The notes beneath the pieces are model-generated. The model saw only the letters and a program-made list of their open reading frames with translations, did not search any database and had not been told where the DNA came from. This document shows, piece by piece, positions 1 to 11,954 of a stretch of 64,000 bases of DNA (the stretch's first letter is position 1; each line of letters starts with the position of its first letter). Source of the DNA: Ancistrus triradiatus (taxonomy: Eukaryota > Chordata > Actinopteri > Siluriformes > Loricariidae); assembly GCA_025084515.1 (NCBI GenBank), contig JAJAGP010000086.1, positions 620,001 to 684,000 of the forward strand. Direction: 5' to 3'. Made by a program: the position numbers and the translations under genes.

Positions 1-19
1 ACTTTTTTGCCCCACTGTA
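1..19. mobile_element. Tc1-like terminal repeat, truncated by window edge
   Basis: The first 19 bases, ending GCCCCACTGTA, match the outer end of the Tc1-like fragment at 24230-24249. The rest of the element lies outside the window. Seen by direct comparison within the window; family assignment is inference. Confidence 0.5.
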
Positions 20-1795
20 AATCATCGTCATCAGACTACGGGCTTCAGTCCTAACAGTCGAGGAACAGAATTTATCAATAACTGTTTATTATACAGACAA
101 TAACCACAAATATATCGATTGATCAGCTTTAATTGATTAAAAAGAAAGTTTATTTCCATTAAAAATAAAATGGGTCTGATTTATAAATCAGGCTGCTCAT
201 TAATAAGGGTCGGAACAAACTGTGGTATCAAACAAAATGTTCAACCTTCAGTGAGGAGAAAGGATGAGAGAAAAGTAATTATGGTACTTCCAGAGAAATA
301 CTATGACGCCGACGAGCTATCAGAGAGACATGAAAGTTAAAAATCGCACCAAAGGAGGCCATACGTTCCAGCTGGGACGTGTAATGAATGCATTAATCTA
401 AATGCCGAAGGACTGCAGCCAACTGTTGCAGAGTCTTCAAAGATCTGCTCTGTTCGTGCATTACCATAAGACAAGGACGCCGGCTTCCACTCCGACTAAA
501 ATAACTGCAAAAGACGCTCAACGTGTTAGCGCTAACTTCACGGGAAGGATTGCTCCGATCGTGCTGGAGAAAATATAAATATATAATAAAAAACAATGCC
601 AGCTTGGCGTACAACCACGGAACGCCGTGGCCCCATCTGTCATCCATAAAGGATGCTCCTCGCTAAAAGCCGTCTCCAGCCCTCGCTGCAGCCATGCGTC
701 ACTCTGAAAGCTCAACACATGTTTACCAAAATTTACAGTCCCAGCTCCGGAGTTTATGAAACGCGCCCCGGAGGGCTTAAAACTAATGGCCTGCAGCTAG
801 CTGAAAAATCACCCGCCTCATTTTCACCAGAGCGCCTCAAGTTTGCTGCAGGCGTGTCGGACGTGTCAGAGCGACCAGGCTCAAACGTCCAACTGGAACT
901 CAGGACATGGTTCCATTTGGTGACTCGGCCCATGCAGGATTTAGCATCATCCTGTGGCACTCAGCTGGCAGTTGGGTGGCACAGGGTCAAAGCTTGCCCA
1001 TCTTCGTAGAGACCTGGGAACGGATCAACGGAAGCTTTCTTAAGAAATAAACTTAAGTTCTTCAGACAAACACAAAGGTCATAGTGTTCTTAAATGCAAT
1101 TTGTGAAAAAAGAAGTTAGGAGATCCTAAGACTTTTTGTCTTACAAGGCACAAATATTTAGCTTATTTCATATTTAGGATCAAATTAAGCACAAACGTCA
1201 CCGGTCAAGTTACTCTGACACTTCTGTCCAACTTCAAGATGTACAATCAGGACTTTTCACTTGATTTAAGAATTATTCTTATTGCTTATTTTAAGGACTC
1301 CTACTAAGTCAGATTTGCTTAATATACGCATTTCATCTCTATATTTTTTCTAGTGTTTGTAAATTGATTTCTTGCAGTCTAGGCTACGTTACATTTCGCA
1401 GCTTACAAAACGCGAGCGTGAGACACATTTTAAATTTGTACGTGCAGGAATACTTTTACTTTTGTAACTTAAATACATTTAGTAGTGTGTGATTAAATAC
1501 TTCAACTAGTACTGGAGGATTTGTATTAAGACGCTAATATTAGTAGTACGTTTTTTTTAAAGTAAAGATCTTGCGTTCCTCTGCCGCCTCTGGTTAAGTG
1601 AGGTGCCAATGAAGACAGCAGATGGATAGGGTGGTAATGGGGCACTCCTCTGTGTTGGCATGTTCTCGCCACAGATTGTACAAAGGCCCTCGCTGGGCTC
1701 TGCGCATTGGGGAGGAAAAACATCTGACATTTTCACTTAGATGAAATTTAAAGATGAGCTCAGGTATCGCGCCACTCTAATACTCCTATACTCCT
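20..1795. other. Intergenic, no gene seen
   Basis: No exon, RNA gene or recognisable transposon is supported here. Bases about 40-180 resemble 16850-16985 (shared stretches such as TTTATTA..ACAGACAATAAC and ATATCGATT), so the left end is probably part of a dispersed repeat. The longest open frames (393-647 minus, 653-1009 plus) overlap on opposite strands and resemble no known protein. Confidence 0.5.
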
Positions 1796-1799
1796 ATAA

Positions 1800-1994
1800 C
1801 CCACTGTCACGCTGACCTGGGTTCGAGTTCCGAAAGTGCCTTCGTGCCCGGTCAGGCATCATATAGAGGCACGATTGGATGTGGGATATGAGTACAGTAT
1901 TCGGGTGGATGTTGGGAAAACGAGCCAAAATTGCGCAGTGGAAATACTGCAAAGTCAGACTTCCCCAAAAGCTGCTCAGCTCATCACCTGCAGC

Positions 1995-1995
<1 letters not shown>
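1800..1995 (+). mobile_element. tRNA-derived SINE, decayed
   Basis: A B-box-like motif GGTTCGAGTTCC lies at 1820-1831. It is followed by a body (GCCCGGTCAGGCATC..AGGCACGATTGG) that resembles a widespread teleost tRNA-derived SINE. The copy runs into a CT microsatellite that could be its 3' end. The A box is not clear, so the copy looks degraded. Confidence 0.5.

Positions 1996-1996
<1 letters not shown>

Positions 1997-2036
<40 letters not shown>
1997..2036. repeat. (CT)n microsatellite
   Basis: About 20 CT units directly follow the SINE-like sequence. Confidence 0.95.
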
Positions 2037-2041
<5 letters not shown>

Positions 2042-2046
<5 letters not shown>

Positions 2047-3000
2047 GGTAATATATCTGAGATTCACCTGAGGAGACTCACCCCGGGCGCTATCGATCCG
2101 CAGCGTGCTGTAGAATATTATTTCCGGCGCGTAAGGCTGACGCAGGACATTCCATGATTATGAGAGATGAAAAGCAAAACAATCTGCGGTTAAGATCCGC
2201 CGGAGAGCCGCAGCACTTTCGGCCCGGCACCGCCTCCACGGGGGGCACTGCGAACCACGCAGGGATGGAGATGTTCAGCATTTTGTGAGATAAATTGGTA
2301 GATGATATATATTTTATATATGTGTTATATAGGCGTCTGCGCTGAGAGACGGAGAAAATGAAATGGTTTTAGAGATAACGAGCAAAGAACGACCCGATTA
2401 GCCGAGCAGTTTTAAAGAGCTGCACAATCCGCAGAGAGAATTAATGAGGGAAGTGTGAAGGACACAAAGAGAGGGTGATTACACGCTCATACCAGGACTT
2501 ATGTATAAAGGATTCATATAAAAGCAAAGCGCAGTTACTGAACACAGCTCAGATTCAGATTGTCTTCCTGAATGTGACGCACTTTTGTGGATTTGTTTAA
2601 TAAATGCTTTCAGGGTTTTAAATCAAAAGCAATAAAGCGGTCATTCAGTAACTTTTAAACATCATGTTGGCATTTTCAATGGTGTTCAAAACCAATAGTA
2701 AGTTTTGATTAGTTTGGCTTGTTCTCCCTCTTCTCTCTGTTCCTGTTACCCAATATTAGCAATCTACAGTTAACCATTAAATTACCATAGAGCCATAAAT
2801 ACTGGGACAGCTAATGATCCTTAGCCATAAATATCCAGACATCTAAATGAGATTTAACCATAAAAATCTGGACAACTTATTAAGGTAGTCATAAATATCA
2901 AGACAGCTCAATAACCCTTGCACATAGATTTCTGAAATGCTGAAAGACAAACTACCATAAATATATGGACAGCAGAATGTCTTAAATTTAAATATCTTAC
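2042..3000. other. Intergenic, no gene seen
   Basis: Unique-looking, moderately AT-rich DNA without a supportable exon. It contains a short ATATAT-rich patch near 2305-2330. Confidence 0.5.
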
Positions 3001-3004
3001 CAAA

Positions 3005-3790
3005 CACCTTACGACCACTTAGCAACCACATAGCACCAGTCTAGCAGCCACTGTTGGAATTCCCAGCGAATTATCTTTAGCCATAAATATCTAGACAGCT
3101 AGCCAAAAGTACTGGTACACATATCAACAACCGAGCAACCACATAGCAACTTTGTAGCAACCACAAAGCAACTACATAGCATCCACGTGACAACCACATA
3201 GCAACAGCCTAGCAACCACTTTGCAACCACATAGCAACAGCATAGCAAAAACTTATCAACTATGTAGCAACCACTTAGCAACCAGGTACAACTACATAGC
3301 AACATCCTAGCACCCACATAGCAACAGCCTAGCAACCACATAGCAACAGCCTAGCAACCACATAGCAATAGTCTAGCACCCACATAGCAACCACGTAGCA
3401 CCATCCTAGCACCCACATAGCATCCATGTAGCAACTACATAGCAACCATGTAGCAACCACAAAGCAACAGCCTAGCAACCACTTAGCAACCATTAGCAAC
3501 CACATAGCAGCCATGTAGCAACCACATAGCAACAGCCTAGGACTGTGATAGCCTAGTGGTTAAGGTACTGTTGGGTCTTTGAGCAAGACCCTTAACCCAC
3601 AGTTGCTTGGATTGTAAGCTTGTATCAGTTGGAAATCGCTCTGGATAAGGGCGTCTGCTAAATGCTCTAAATGTAAATGCAAATGTAACAGCCTAGCAAC
3701 CACATGCTACATAGCAACCACTTAGTAACCGCATAACAACATCCTAGCACCCACATAGCACCCACATAGCAACCACTTAGCAAAAATTAA
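3005..3790. repeat. 10-bp-period minisatellite (TAGCAACCAC-like), split by a SINE
   Basis: Dozens of degenerate units of the type CATAGCAACC / CCTAGCAACC repeat with a period of about 10 bp over 3005-3540 and again over 3690-3785. A SINE at 3541-3689 interrupts the array. A few units of the same repeat occur at 36322-36360 inside the SAMHD1-like copy 1 locus. Open frames here (for example 3099-3532 minus) are translations of the repeat, not genes. Confidence 0.9.
3541..3689 (+). mobile_element. tRNA-derived SINE (A/B-box family 'V')
   Basis: The copy begins with a pol III A-box-like TAGCCTAGTGGTTAAGG and ends TCTGCTAAATGCTCTAAATGTAAATG. The same family occurs at 24488-24654 (minus), 28115-28245 (plus), 40800-40925 (plus) and 63684-63880 (minus). 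This copy lacks the B-box segment seen in the fuller copies. It sits inside the minisatellite, so it arrived after the array had formed. Confidence 0.75.
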
Positions 3791-4134
3791 CAGAGATATC
3801 AAATTTCAAAAATCATGAGAACAATGAACCATCATCTAAGTTTCATGAATCGAATCAAATTGTGAGCAGAGTGTATCGTTACACCTCCAATGGGCATTTT
3901 TTATTTATTAAAATACGCATTATGAGACAAATACAGGCTGATATAAAAATAAGCAAAGCAAATGATCTGATAGACCTTTGGATGATGAATTATCTTTGTT
4001 TTTTTCCTGGATGGACTCCCGAATAATAAGTACACTCTGAATTTGATTAACTCGGGAATGAAAAATGAGAAGTTTAAGATTTTTATACTGCACCGGATTC
4101 CTTTGGCGAGCAAAGCCTGGCTTGTGTTCAACTC

Positions 4135-4136
<2 letters not shown>
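3791..4136. other. Intergenic, no gene seen
   Basis: AT-rich sequence between the minisatellite and a CA repeat. Nothing recognisable. Confidence 0.5.

Positions 4137-4137
<1 letters not shown>

Positions 4138-4179
<42 letters not shown>
4138..4179. repeat. (CA)n microsatellite
   Basis: About 21 perfect AC units. Confidence 0.97.
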
Positions 4180-4182
<3 letters not shown>

Positions 4183-5765
4183 CGCTCAAAGTGGAACGAG
4201 CAAGTTCATGAAGGTCGTCGAAAAATAAAGCGTGTCCGGTCTGTTCTCAGCTGTCTCTATTAACCGAGCTCATGGGGAGAGATGAGGAGGATTCTGGGAA
4301 ACGGCTGTCCTCAGCCACAAAAGCCCTGCTGAGAGGCTTGAAAAAGGCTTTGCTGCTCCTGGTACCGACTGGAATGGCGTCGCCACTGTCAGGTGCGTAC
4401 AGATATGGAAATCAACGCTCTGCAAATATTAAGCAGCACAACCTGTGGGAGAAATACATCCGGACATAAAAAAACAACAACTTTCTTAGAGTTTTCTACA
4501 GTTAAAAAGCATAAAAATAAAATAAGTTCCTTATGAGGACCAGCAAAATGAATCTCAGATCTTTCTATCGTCGTGAGGATATTTGGTCCTCACAATGTTA
4601 TGCAAACTTGACTACCCACACACACGGCAGGGTTGTAGGTATTCTCTGGCTGCATGCGGTCCTGTTCAGAAGTCTAGACTTCTAATAAAGTCGTCTGGCA
4701 GAGATTTAAATACCAAACGTCACAGGTCATAAAAAGCAATTTACGACAGATTAACGGAAGTAATCTCTCTCTGCTAATCAGATGGAACAGAGAAAGACTT
4801 TCACTGTCACACAGACCACCATTAAATCAAATCTAATAAAGAGAGCTGAAGTTGGGTCTGTCCACTTTCTGATTCTGTTTTAGTATCGTGCAAAAAAAAA
4901 AATGATGGCTTTATCTTAAATGTAAAAACTTCAGTAACAGTGCAGGTCAGGATCAGATCGTGCTGAAGGTCAGACAGTAATAACTTTAAGCTTTGCTGAA
5001 GGGAAAGATTTAACTGCTTATGGCTTTCAGATTTGTTGGTTATTCTCCCTCTACCCTCTTATATTCACCTTTTCTCTTCTATCGTCCAAACTCTACACCG
5101 CGTGCTGTACAGACACAGTTGGCCTCCTGTGATGCAGGGTAGGCCAGATGAGGGATCGTCTTTATTGCAGCAACAGCGGCCCCTGTTGGCGGACGGACAA
5201 AGCAAAGAAGTCTGCTGCTTGTCACTGGCTGGCCTGTGGCCCTAATCTCTTGGGCATTCATGCAGGCGGCAGTAAGATGTCATGAACGTACCTCACGCCC
5301 AAACAGTGCCTGCACGGAAACAGCAATTAACCTTTAAATCTTACAACATTTAATTGTAATCGGCTCAGTTAGGTCACGTTAGCCTCAGCTCCTCCATCTG
5401 TCTGTGTCCGACGACAGATCTAATTATACTCTGGTAAATCAGAGTTCAGATGGAACGGCATACTGAAGTGAATCCGTGTTCCTGCAGCCGAGGTCGTGTG
5501 TTACACACCGCTCTACACCCTCTCTGTGTGATCTGAACGCCAATCGAATGCAGGGCACAGGTCTAACAATCCTCAAAACCCTTATGGGAAGTACAGAGTG
5601 TGCAGCAGATTTGCTCTCCTTCATCCCTCAAAGATCTGCAGCCTTTTGTTCTTCAGTACACACACAAACACATGGATGCAAAACTCACACAAATGCACAC
5701 ATATACACACAGAGCATGGAATGAAGGAGTCAAGGTGTCTGTCCAGAATGTAAAGTCCTGCTCCT
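4180..5765. other. Intergenic, no gene seen
   Basis: No exon with convincing coding character was found. Short CA-rich runs occur near 5658-5710. Open frames of 60-80 codons overlap on both strands and look random. Confidence 0.45.
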
Positions 5766-5769
5766 TGTA

Positions 5770-5905
5770 GACTGGGCCCATTTAGAGAAACCAATAAACC
5801 CAACGCATGTCTTTGGAAGGTGGGAGGAAACCAGAGTACCTGGAGTAAACCACACGCTGATTTGAGGAGAACATGCAAACTCCACACAGGCGGAGTCTAA
5901 GGTCA
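5770..5905 (-). mobile_element. SINE-like repeat, reverse orientation
   Basis: Reads as the reverse of a common teleost repeat: ACATGCAAACTCCACACAGG near 5870-5890, and GTCTTTGGAAGGTGGGAGGAAACC near 5808-5832. Related pieces lie at 9340-9440 and around the MITE at 10020-10296. Recognised from general knowledge of fish repeats; no search done. Confidence 0.6.
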
Positions 5906-6960
5906 GGATCATACTGGGGATCTCTGGCAGACGCTCCTTTCTTGTTTTAAAATTGGATGTACCCGATATCGCCCTTTGCTTTTTCTGTGAGCAGCAAAAG
6001 CATAAGACATTTTGTTCATATTTCTACTGCAAAAAATGTATTCAGGCAGTGAAATTCCCCAAAAACGTGTCACGTCTGCTGTGTATAGTTTTAAGGCAAA
6101 AAAAAACCCCGTCCGAATATTTCGTGACAAGAAGCAGAAGAAATGCATTTGGTTTTTCCGTGTTCAGCTTGGATGCTTGTTATTTTTAAACAGCATACAT
6201 TTAGAGACTCTATATTCCAGAATCTCAGAAACAGTGCATTAAGTAACCATCAATAATGGTAATAATAATAAATAATTCACCTGCGTTACTGCGCTAGAGC
6301 CGAATGCTAACGGCGTGATTAGAGAGGAAGCAGCTGCGCTTGGTGTCTGCTCACGTCTTGCCCGGCTCCCTGCAGTCAGTCACTGCGCGCTGCTATGCTA
6401 AATGTGCTCTGGGCTATAGCATTAAGCATCACACAGCTGCAGTCGGATGCCCTTTCCGTGCCCTTTCATGTTGCTAAATAAGCTGTCGGGCGTGCTTTCT
6501 GTGCTGACAAAATCAACAGCGCGTCGGTCGGAATGCTAACGCTACATACGACAGGTCAGCTTTAATAACGAGAGGAAATCGGGCACGTCTCCACGGATGA
6601 CAGAAGACGTACGATGGACGCAGGACACCAGTGTTAAACAACCCGAGTCGTCGTGCCGAGCCCGACACGTTTTTGTTTATCGGCCTAATTAACCTATCTT
6701 CTGCGAGGCACCGTCTCTAAATCACACCTCCCATCTGTCAGCTCACGAAAAATACCCTCTCTGCTTCTCCACCTCCTAACACTGCCCCCCCATACCGATC
6801 CGCACAGACGAGTCAGCCATCACTCTGATTCATGAACGTGTCCGTTCCTACGTCGTCGCAAGACTACGTGCATCTCAAACCTCAAAATGGAAATTCACAC
6901 CTTAGACCCATTCATTTCATTTACCCCACAGCCCTGAGTATCTGTTACCCTCAGCAGCAC
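5906..6960. other. Intergenic, no gene seen
   Basis: No repeat or coding signal recognised. Includes a GC-richer block near 6290-6700. Confidence 0.45.
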
Positions 6961-6964
6961 AGAC

Positions 6965-7695
6965 TTACCTGAAGTACCTATAACAGCACATGGCGTCCAT
7001 TTCTTCCAAAAAAGATCTGTTATACTGATGGGTCTGAGCACAATCCCTGTTCCCACTGTATGATGGTCCATCCCAGATGCCTCCGAGCCCAGAGAAGTCG
7101 ACGCCCCTTCTGGACATGGTTATAACATAAGACTTCTTTCTAGCACAGTAACATTTTAAGTGGCATTTGTGAATGTAACTCTGTATTTTAGAGCTTGATA
7201 AAGGTTTGATAAAGGAATCCCTTGCCCATGTGGTTCTATCAGCTATTGATGAATGACAGTTCTTGATCCAGTGCTGTCTGAGGGATCGGAGATCACCCCT
7301 CTTCAGTTTAGGCTTTTTAGGAAATTCTTCCAGATTCCTTGAATTGTTTAATGATATTATGCTCTGTAGAGTGAGAAATAAGTAAATCCCTTCCAATCTT
7401 CCTTTCAGGAACGTTGTTGTTAAACTGGAGATCCTCTGTCCATCTTTGCTCATCAAAGACTCAGCATTTTGTGAATACTGCTTTTGGATCAAATCATGAT
7501 TCTAATCGCCTGTTTGAAATCACATCTTTATTTATTTATTTTTTTGTACCTCATTACTAGCCCTAAATTGCCCCGTCCCAACTTTTTTTTGGAATGTGTT
7601 GCAGGCCTGAAAAGTCATACTAAATATAAGATACACTGCATCCCAACGTTTTCTGATTTGTGGTTCAAAGAGTCTGAGTCTTATCAGGTAAGGTT
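6965..7695 (-). mobile_element. Tc1-like element fragment (family A)
   Basis: The 175-codon minus-strand frame contains GVDFSGLGGIWDGPSYSG..AQTHQYNRSF, nearly repeated in the plus-strand frame at 41072-41404. The right end, with CCCCGTCCCAAC followed by GGAATGTGTTGCAGGCC, recurs at 14400-14790 and 36824-37587. The latter copy has an end matching a very common teleost Tc1-like inverted repeat (AAATCAGAAAAAGTTGGGAC). The open frame is probably an off-frame reading of transposon DNA rather than a host protein. Confidence 0.6.
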
Positions 7696-7699
7696 ATTT

Positions 7700-8145
7700 T
7701 AGGTCGTAGGATCCTCCAATACAGGTCCAAATGTGGCAAAAACAAGACAAGACACTATTACTCTATCCAATCTGACGTCTGACCTCTCCAGCGTACTCCA
7801 CTCCGACCCATTACCCAAACCACTCTCACTCTCACTGAGCTCCTTGAACATGAGGGCCTACAGGCTTCTTTCTGGACATCTGTCCTGCTACACCGATATC
7901 GATCCGTTACTCAGCAAGGACTTATATCAAGATATAGATCGCTGAACAGATACTTTATTGATTAGGAATGGGGATTAGCCTTTTTACAGCCCAACAGCAC
8001 ACAAAGATCGAAGAGCTGCAGATGTAAACAGCAACTAGAAGAAAAGGAGATCCAGACATCCATCTTTATCTCATTACGTGTAAAGAGGAGACTTCTGTTA
8101 CGGACGCAAGTGCAGAGTGAAAATGGTTAATAGTCCACACAAAAA
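7700..8145. other. Intergenic, no gene seen
   Basis: Nothing recognisable. The 70-codon frame at 7733-7945 is Ser/Leu-rich and lacks family resemblance. Confidence 0.45.
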
Positions 8146-8147
8146 TA

Positions 8148-8149
<2 letters not shown>

Positions 8150-8210
<61 letters not shown>
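8150..8210. repeat. (CA)n microsatellite
   Basis: About 30 uninterrupted CA units. They give spurious Thr-His and Val-Cys frames on the two strands. Confidence 0.97.
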
Positions 8211-8211
<1 letters not shown>

Positions 8212-8580
8212 CCTGGATCCAGATCTGCTCATAAACGAGCATCCTGCGCTGCCTGAGCTCCTGTATTCGCCGTGCAGATGTTGCTCTCACGGCACACTTG
8301 TAAACTGCTTTAATTTCCTAAATCGTCCTGCTCGCCTCCTCATCCATATTCATCAGGTGCCAGGAGGAATCTGCTGCAATTAGACGGAGCCTCCGCTCAC
8401 ACTCTTAGGTGGGAAAAGTTGCATTGTAAACATCACGCCCAGGCCCAGTAATTACCGCCTAGCTAAACAGTGAACGCTGTTTGTTAAATTGAGCCTGCTT
8501 GAATAATGACTCCGGCGCGAGGTGAGCGGCGGTCAAGGTTTGGGACTTTCAGTGAGGTGCTGAGGTCACTGGGATATTAC
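8211..8580. other. Intergenic, no gene seen
   Basis: No recognisable feature. Confidence 0.45.
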
Positions 8581-8582
8581 TA

Positions 8583-9290
8583 GGGGTGGACGAAGTACAC
8601 AAACCTTGAGTTAAAGGAGAGATAGTATTTGCCTTCATAGGTAGGTAAGTATCAAAAGTAAAAGTATCATGTGATTGTAATGTATTATTAGTTTTATAAC
8701 AAGGAAAAAAGGAATAACAGATTTCAAATAATGTAGTCAGACATAAGAGGTTTATCCATGTCCCTGGAACGCAGAATGCTAATCCTGTAATGAATATAAT
8801 ACTTCTAAAATGTATATATAAAAGTTATATATAATAGTTCTAAAAGTTTTGCGTAATTATTTTTAAATTACGTAGTGTCCTGGAGTTTAAAAGTGTAAAA
8901 CAAACAAACAAACAAAAATCACAGAGTCAATGATTGACATAATGCTTTACGGAATATCACCATGTCTAGTTCTGAGAGATTTGGCATCATTTATTTAGAA
9001 AAATCCAAAGTATCTTGCATATTGTGGTTCCTTGTATCTGAAAATGTTTTGATTCTGTTATTATGTGGTTAGCTAAAGACGATAAGGTCATTTGTATGAT
9101 TTTTGCAGATGATTCATGTAGTTAAACCATTATGTACCCCCAGTGTCATGGATCTGTATCTCTTACCCTCCATAAAAGGCTTTTTAAAAGAAATATCGTT
9201 ATGGTTTTACTTTAAGTAGGCTACATTTAGTAGAACTTTTATAATTCTACATGGGTAAAATATATAAACTTCAGCTTTTACTGAGTGTTT
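8583..9290. mobile_element. Probable non-autonomous DNA transposon (MITE-like), decayed
   Basis: Starts GGGGTGGACGAAGTACAC and contains AAGTATCAAAAGTAAAAGTATC, phrases typical of an abundant fish repeat rich in 'acttgagtaaaagta'. The right side (TTTTACTTTAAGTAGG..TTTACTGAGTG) may be the degraded inverted end. No open frame. Family identity is from memory of fish repeats. Confidence 0.4.
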
Positions 9291-9329
9291 TTAGGTAAAG
9301 AACTTGTGTTCTAACTTCTGAGGGGAAAC

Positions 9330-9440
9330 CTGAGGAGGGCAGACCTGTGAGGAGTTTGCATGTTCTCCTTGTGTCGGTTTCCTATCGTTTCCCGAGTTAC
9401 GCCCTCTGCTGCCGACAGTGAACTTGAGTATGAGTGAACT
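9330..9440 (+). mobile_element. SINE-like fragment
   Basis: CCTGTGAGGAGTTTGCATGT followed by TCTCCTTGTGTCGGTTTCC matches the forward sense of the repeat seen inverted at 5770-5905. Confidence 0.6.
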
Positions 9441-9985
9441 AATGTGAATAAAATATGGTTCTCCCTCTTTTACCCCTTTTAATGTCATAAATCATTCATT
9501 CATTCATCTATTTAACCGTTTGGACAGTGAATCAGCTCAGTATAATCAGTACCTCACGCTCCCGGTGCCATTTTAATTTTAAGGCTAATGCACTTGCTTT
9601 ATTAGACCTGAAGGAACTTGGCAAAATGAACACCGAACACTCTGAAGCTGTGTGGCACGTACGCTATCACAATCGGTGTAATCTGTTGCCTGATGTTTCA
9701 TACCATTACCAGCCAGTCTAGTCCTAAAATATTTGGTGTCACTCAGTTTCAGAGGGCAGATGAGGAGTGAGGAAGAACGCACTCCTTATAGCTCACTATA
9801 GGAAAATGGCTGCACTCCCTTAACGCCATTACCTGCCTCAGAAAACACAGTAGAGCTACAGCGCCCCTTACTGACCCAAAACTTATAATGCTCTTCTGGG
9901 TGAGACTGGATGAAATTTCTATATTAAGCCCTTTAAAAGAGTCTTGCGCATAAAAACAGACAGATTAAGAGCAAACTTTGAATTA
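9441..9985. other. Intergenic, no gene seen
   Basis: Includes short CATT repeats near 9490. No coding evidence. Confidence 0.45.
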
Positions 9986-10320
9986 CGACGGTGCAGAGGT
10001 TAGCGCCGTCGCCGCACAGCCCAGGAAAAATGTACTGTGAATTTTCATATTAAAACTGTGAATTGCTTGACAGTTTTAATGTGAACTTTAAAAGTTTGAC
10101 CATGAACTTCAGAGTTCTACTATGAATTTTTGTGGTAATTTGGCCACTTCATGGTTCTACTGCCTAATTTCATAGTACAACTGTAAACTTGGTTGACTAT
10201 GAACTGTTCATGAATTATTTCACGGTTGTACTATTTGGTGTTAATTTGGCCACTTCATGGTTCTACTGTCAAATTTCACAGTACATTTTTCCTGGGAGCG
10301 CCTGTGTGGAGTTCCTGACT
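9986..10320 (+). mobile_element. SINE split by a MITE
   Basis: ACGACGGTGCAGAGGTTAGC before 10020 and CTGGGAGCGCCTGTGTGGAG from about 10292 read as two halves of the same SINE type as at 9330. The intervening 277 bp is an inserted MITE. Confidence 0.5.
10020..10296. mobile_element. 277-bp MITE with 25-bp terminal inverted repeats
   Basis: The left end CCCAGGAAAAATGTACTGTG is the exact reverse complement of the right end CACAGTACATTTTTCCTGGG (10277-10296), and pairing continues inward. The interior contains two copies of GGCCACTTCATGGTTCTACTG and no open frame. It is inserted in a SINE. The superfamily could not be determined. Confidence 0.8.
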
Positions 10321-10640
10321 AGAACTAGAAACTTACGAAGAACTAGAAATAGAATATTTGATCATATCAGTGCTGTTCTGTCATCTCTATAATGGTTACA
10401 AGTTATTGTGCACTGATTATACAATACGTCTTGTAATACATAAAGCTCTGCATGGCCTGGATCCATACTATCTGAGTGAACTCTTAGAGTCTTACAATCC
10501 ATTTCCTCTACCTCGTAACATGGTCCAAGACTTCGTTTAGTTTCTAAAATTAAAAATTCACAGCTGGGGTAATTTAGTTTAGTTTGGGATTTAGAAACTC
10601 TTTTTAATTGCCCTCGCCCTTCTGTGAGTGAGTAAGGAAA
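10321..10640 (+). mobile_element. L2-like LINE, 3' part of reverse-transcriptase ORF
   Basis: Translation gives RTRNRIFDHISAVLSSL and then KALHGLDPYYLSELLESY, the C-terminal region of L2/CR1-type LINE ORF2. Equivalent residues (ARVLTRNRKFDHITS) occur on the minus strand at 63135-63404. Frames are broken, so it is a dead 5'-truncated copy. Confidence 0.7.
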
Positions 10641-10644
10641 TCTG

Positions 10645-10800
10645 GGACATTGGTGGCTCAGCATTTATGGCTCTGGTCTACTAATCAGAGGGTTGTGGGT
10701 TCAAATCTTGGTTCCGACCAGCTGCTACACATTAAGCTTCAGCTGTTCAGATCATGTATAAGTTGATTTGCATGAGTATGAGTGTTCCTGTAGTGTACGG
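10645..10800 (+). mobile_element. tRNA-derived SINE head
   Basis: Contains an A-box-like GGTGGCTCAGCATTTATGG and a B box GGGTTCAAATC with tRNA-like spacing, followed by an unrelated tail. It resembles a tRNA-derived SINE rather than a functional tRNA, because no acceptor-stem pairing is evident. Confidence 0.55.
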
Positions 10801-11954
10801 ACAGTGGGTGAAGCTTTTCTTGCTGTATGAAACTGAAACCCAGAAGAAAACCTGTGTTAACTGTCTAGAGCGGCTTAGTGTTAATAAGTGTAGGGTTTAA
10901 AATAGATTCACGTTACAGATAGATGCTGACGAACCTGCACATTCAGAAGATCATGGTGTATGGAACATCTGATATTCAAACTGACAAACAAGACAATAGT
11001 TTAGGGTTGGGTTAAAGTCACCAAATAATTAGGTTTGGTCCGAGTTAGGGCTTAATCTTAAAAGACAAAGCCTGGACAACATGTCTTATACTTTTCATAA
11101 CACAAAACTATATTGTTGTGCTGCTTTAAGATTTCAACAGAGCTGGGCACGCCTGTGTTTATTGTTTACACATATTTTTTAGATGTTCCAAAGATGATTA
11201 ATGCAGATCAGACTGCTCTGCCAAGAGAAACAATGGCGGGTGCAGTTCCAGAAACTTTGTACACAGCAATCTTGGTGACATCATCAATACAATAAAGTTT
11301 GTTGAAAATTGAGAGTACAACAAAAGCGAAGGGGTCCCAATACTTTTGGCCACATCTGTCGTTTTGAATGTATTATCTACAAAAAATGACCAACGAAAAG
11401 TACTGTGTCCAGTCTCTGACTTGTTTTGGGGTTTTAAAGCTTGTTGCATATCACACTAGATGACAGTGGGCTAAGGGATGAAGAGAAAGGTTGATCAGAT
11501 AATGTAGAAAGGCAGATAGAAGCTGGCCATCAAACTCACAGTGCAAACTGGGAAAACACAAACAGACATTTCAGGAACATATTTTGAAAGCACTATTAAG
11601 GTCTGCCAACATGGTGTTGTGTTGTCTAATATAACACACCTAGCTTGTCTTTTTCAGGTAGTTTGGGATACTCTGTATGATGTGTTTAATTGTAATAATG
11701 GTAGACGTTCTTTGTCTCTGTCTGCATGAATGAAAGACTCCATTAATCCAGAAAGACTCGGCTTCTAAGAGAGAAATAAGGCAACTTTTTCCAAAATGAA
11801 AGTTCTTCTGAGAAAAAAGGTTCTTAGGAGTAACAAACCATAAAATATGGGAGAGACACACTGAGGGGCAGCAATCCTCTTTTGGAGAGCAACACCATTG
11901 TTGTCGAGGGTTCGCCTGATGATGAACATTACGATTAGCCAATGTGAGAGAAAC
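10801..11954. other. Intergenic, no gene seen
   Basis: Contains GTCCCAATACTTTTGGCCAC near 11335, similar to 53250-53270, so part of it is a dispersed repeat. No exon supported. Confidence 0.45.

Noticed and set aside
653..1009. 118-codon plus-strand frame as a host gene
   Set aside because: No family resemblance, competing frame on the other strand, no splice or polyadenylation context.
3099..3532. Cys/Trp/Leu-rich open frames on the minus strand
   Set aside because: They are translations of the 10-bp minisatellite.
8066..8383. Open frames with Val-Cys or Thr-His runs
   Set aside because: They cross a CA microsatellite; the same applies at 3901-4228, 29672-29854 and 29756-29998.
10645..10735. 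Functional tRNA gene
   Set aside because: A and B boxes are present but no acceptor stem pairing or clear anticodon arm; better explained as a SINE head.
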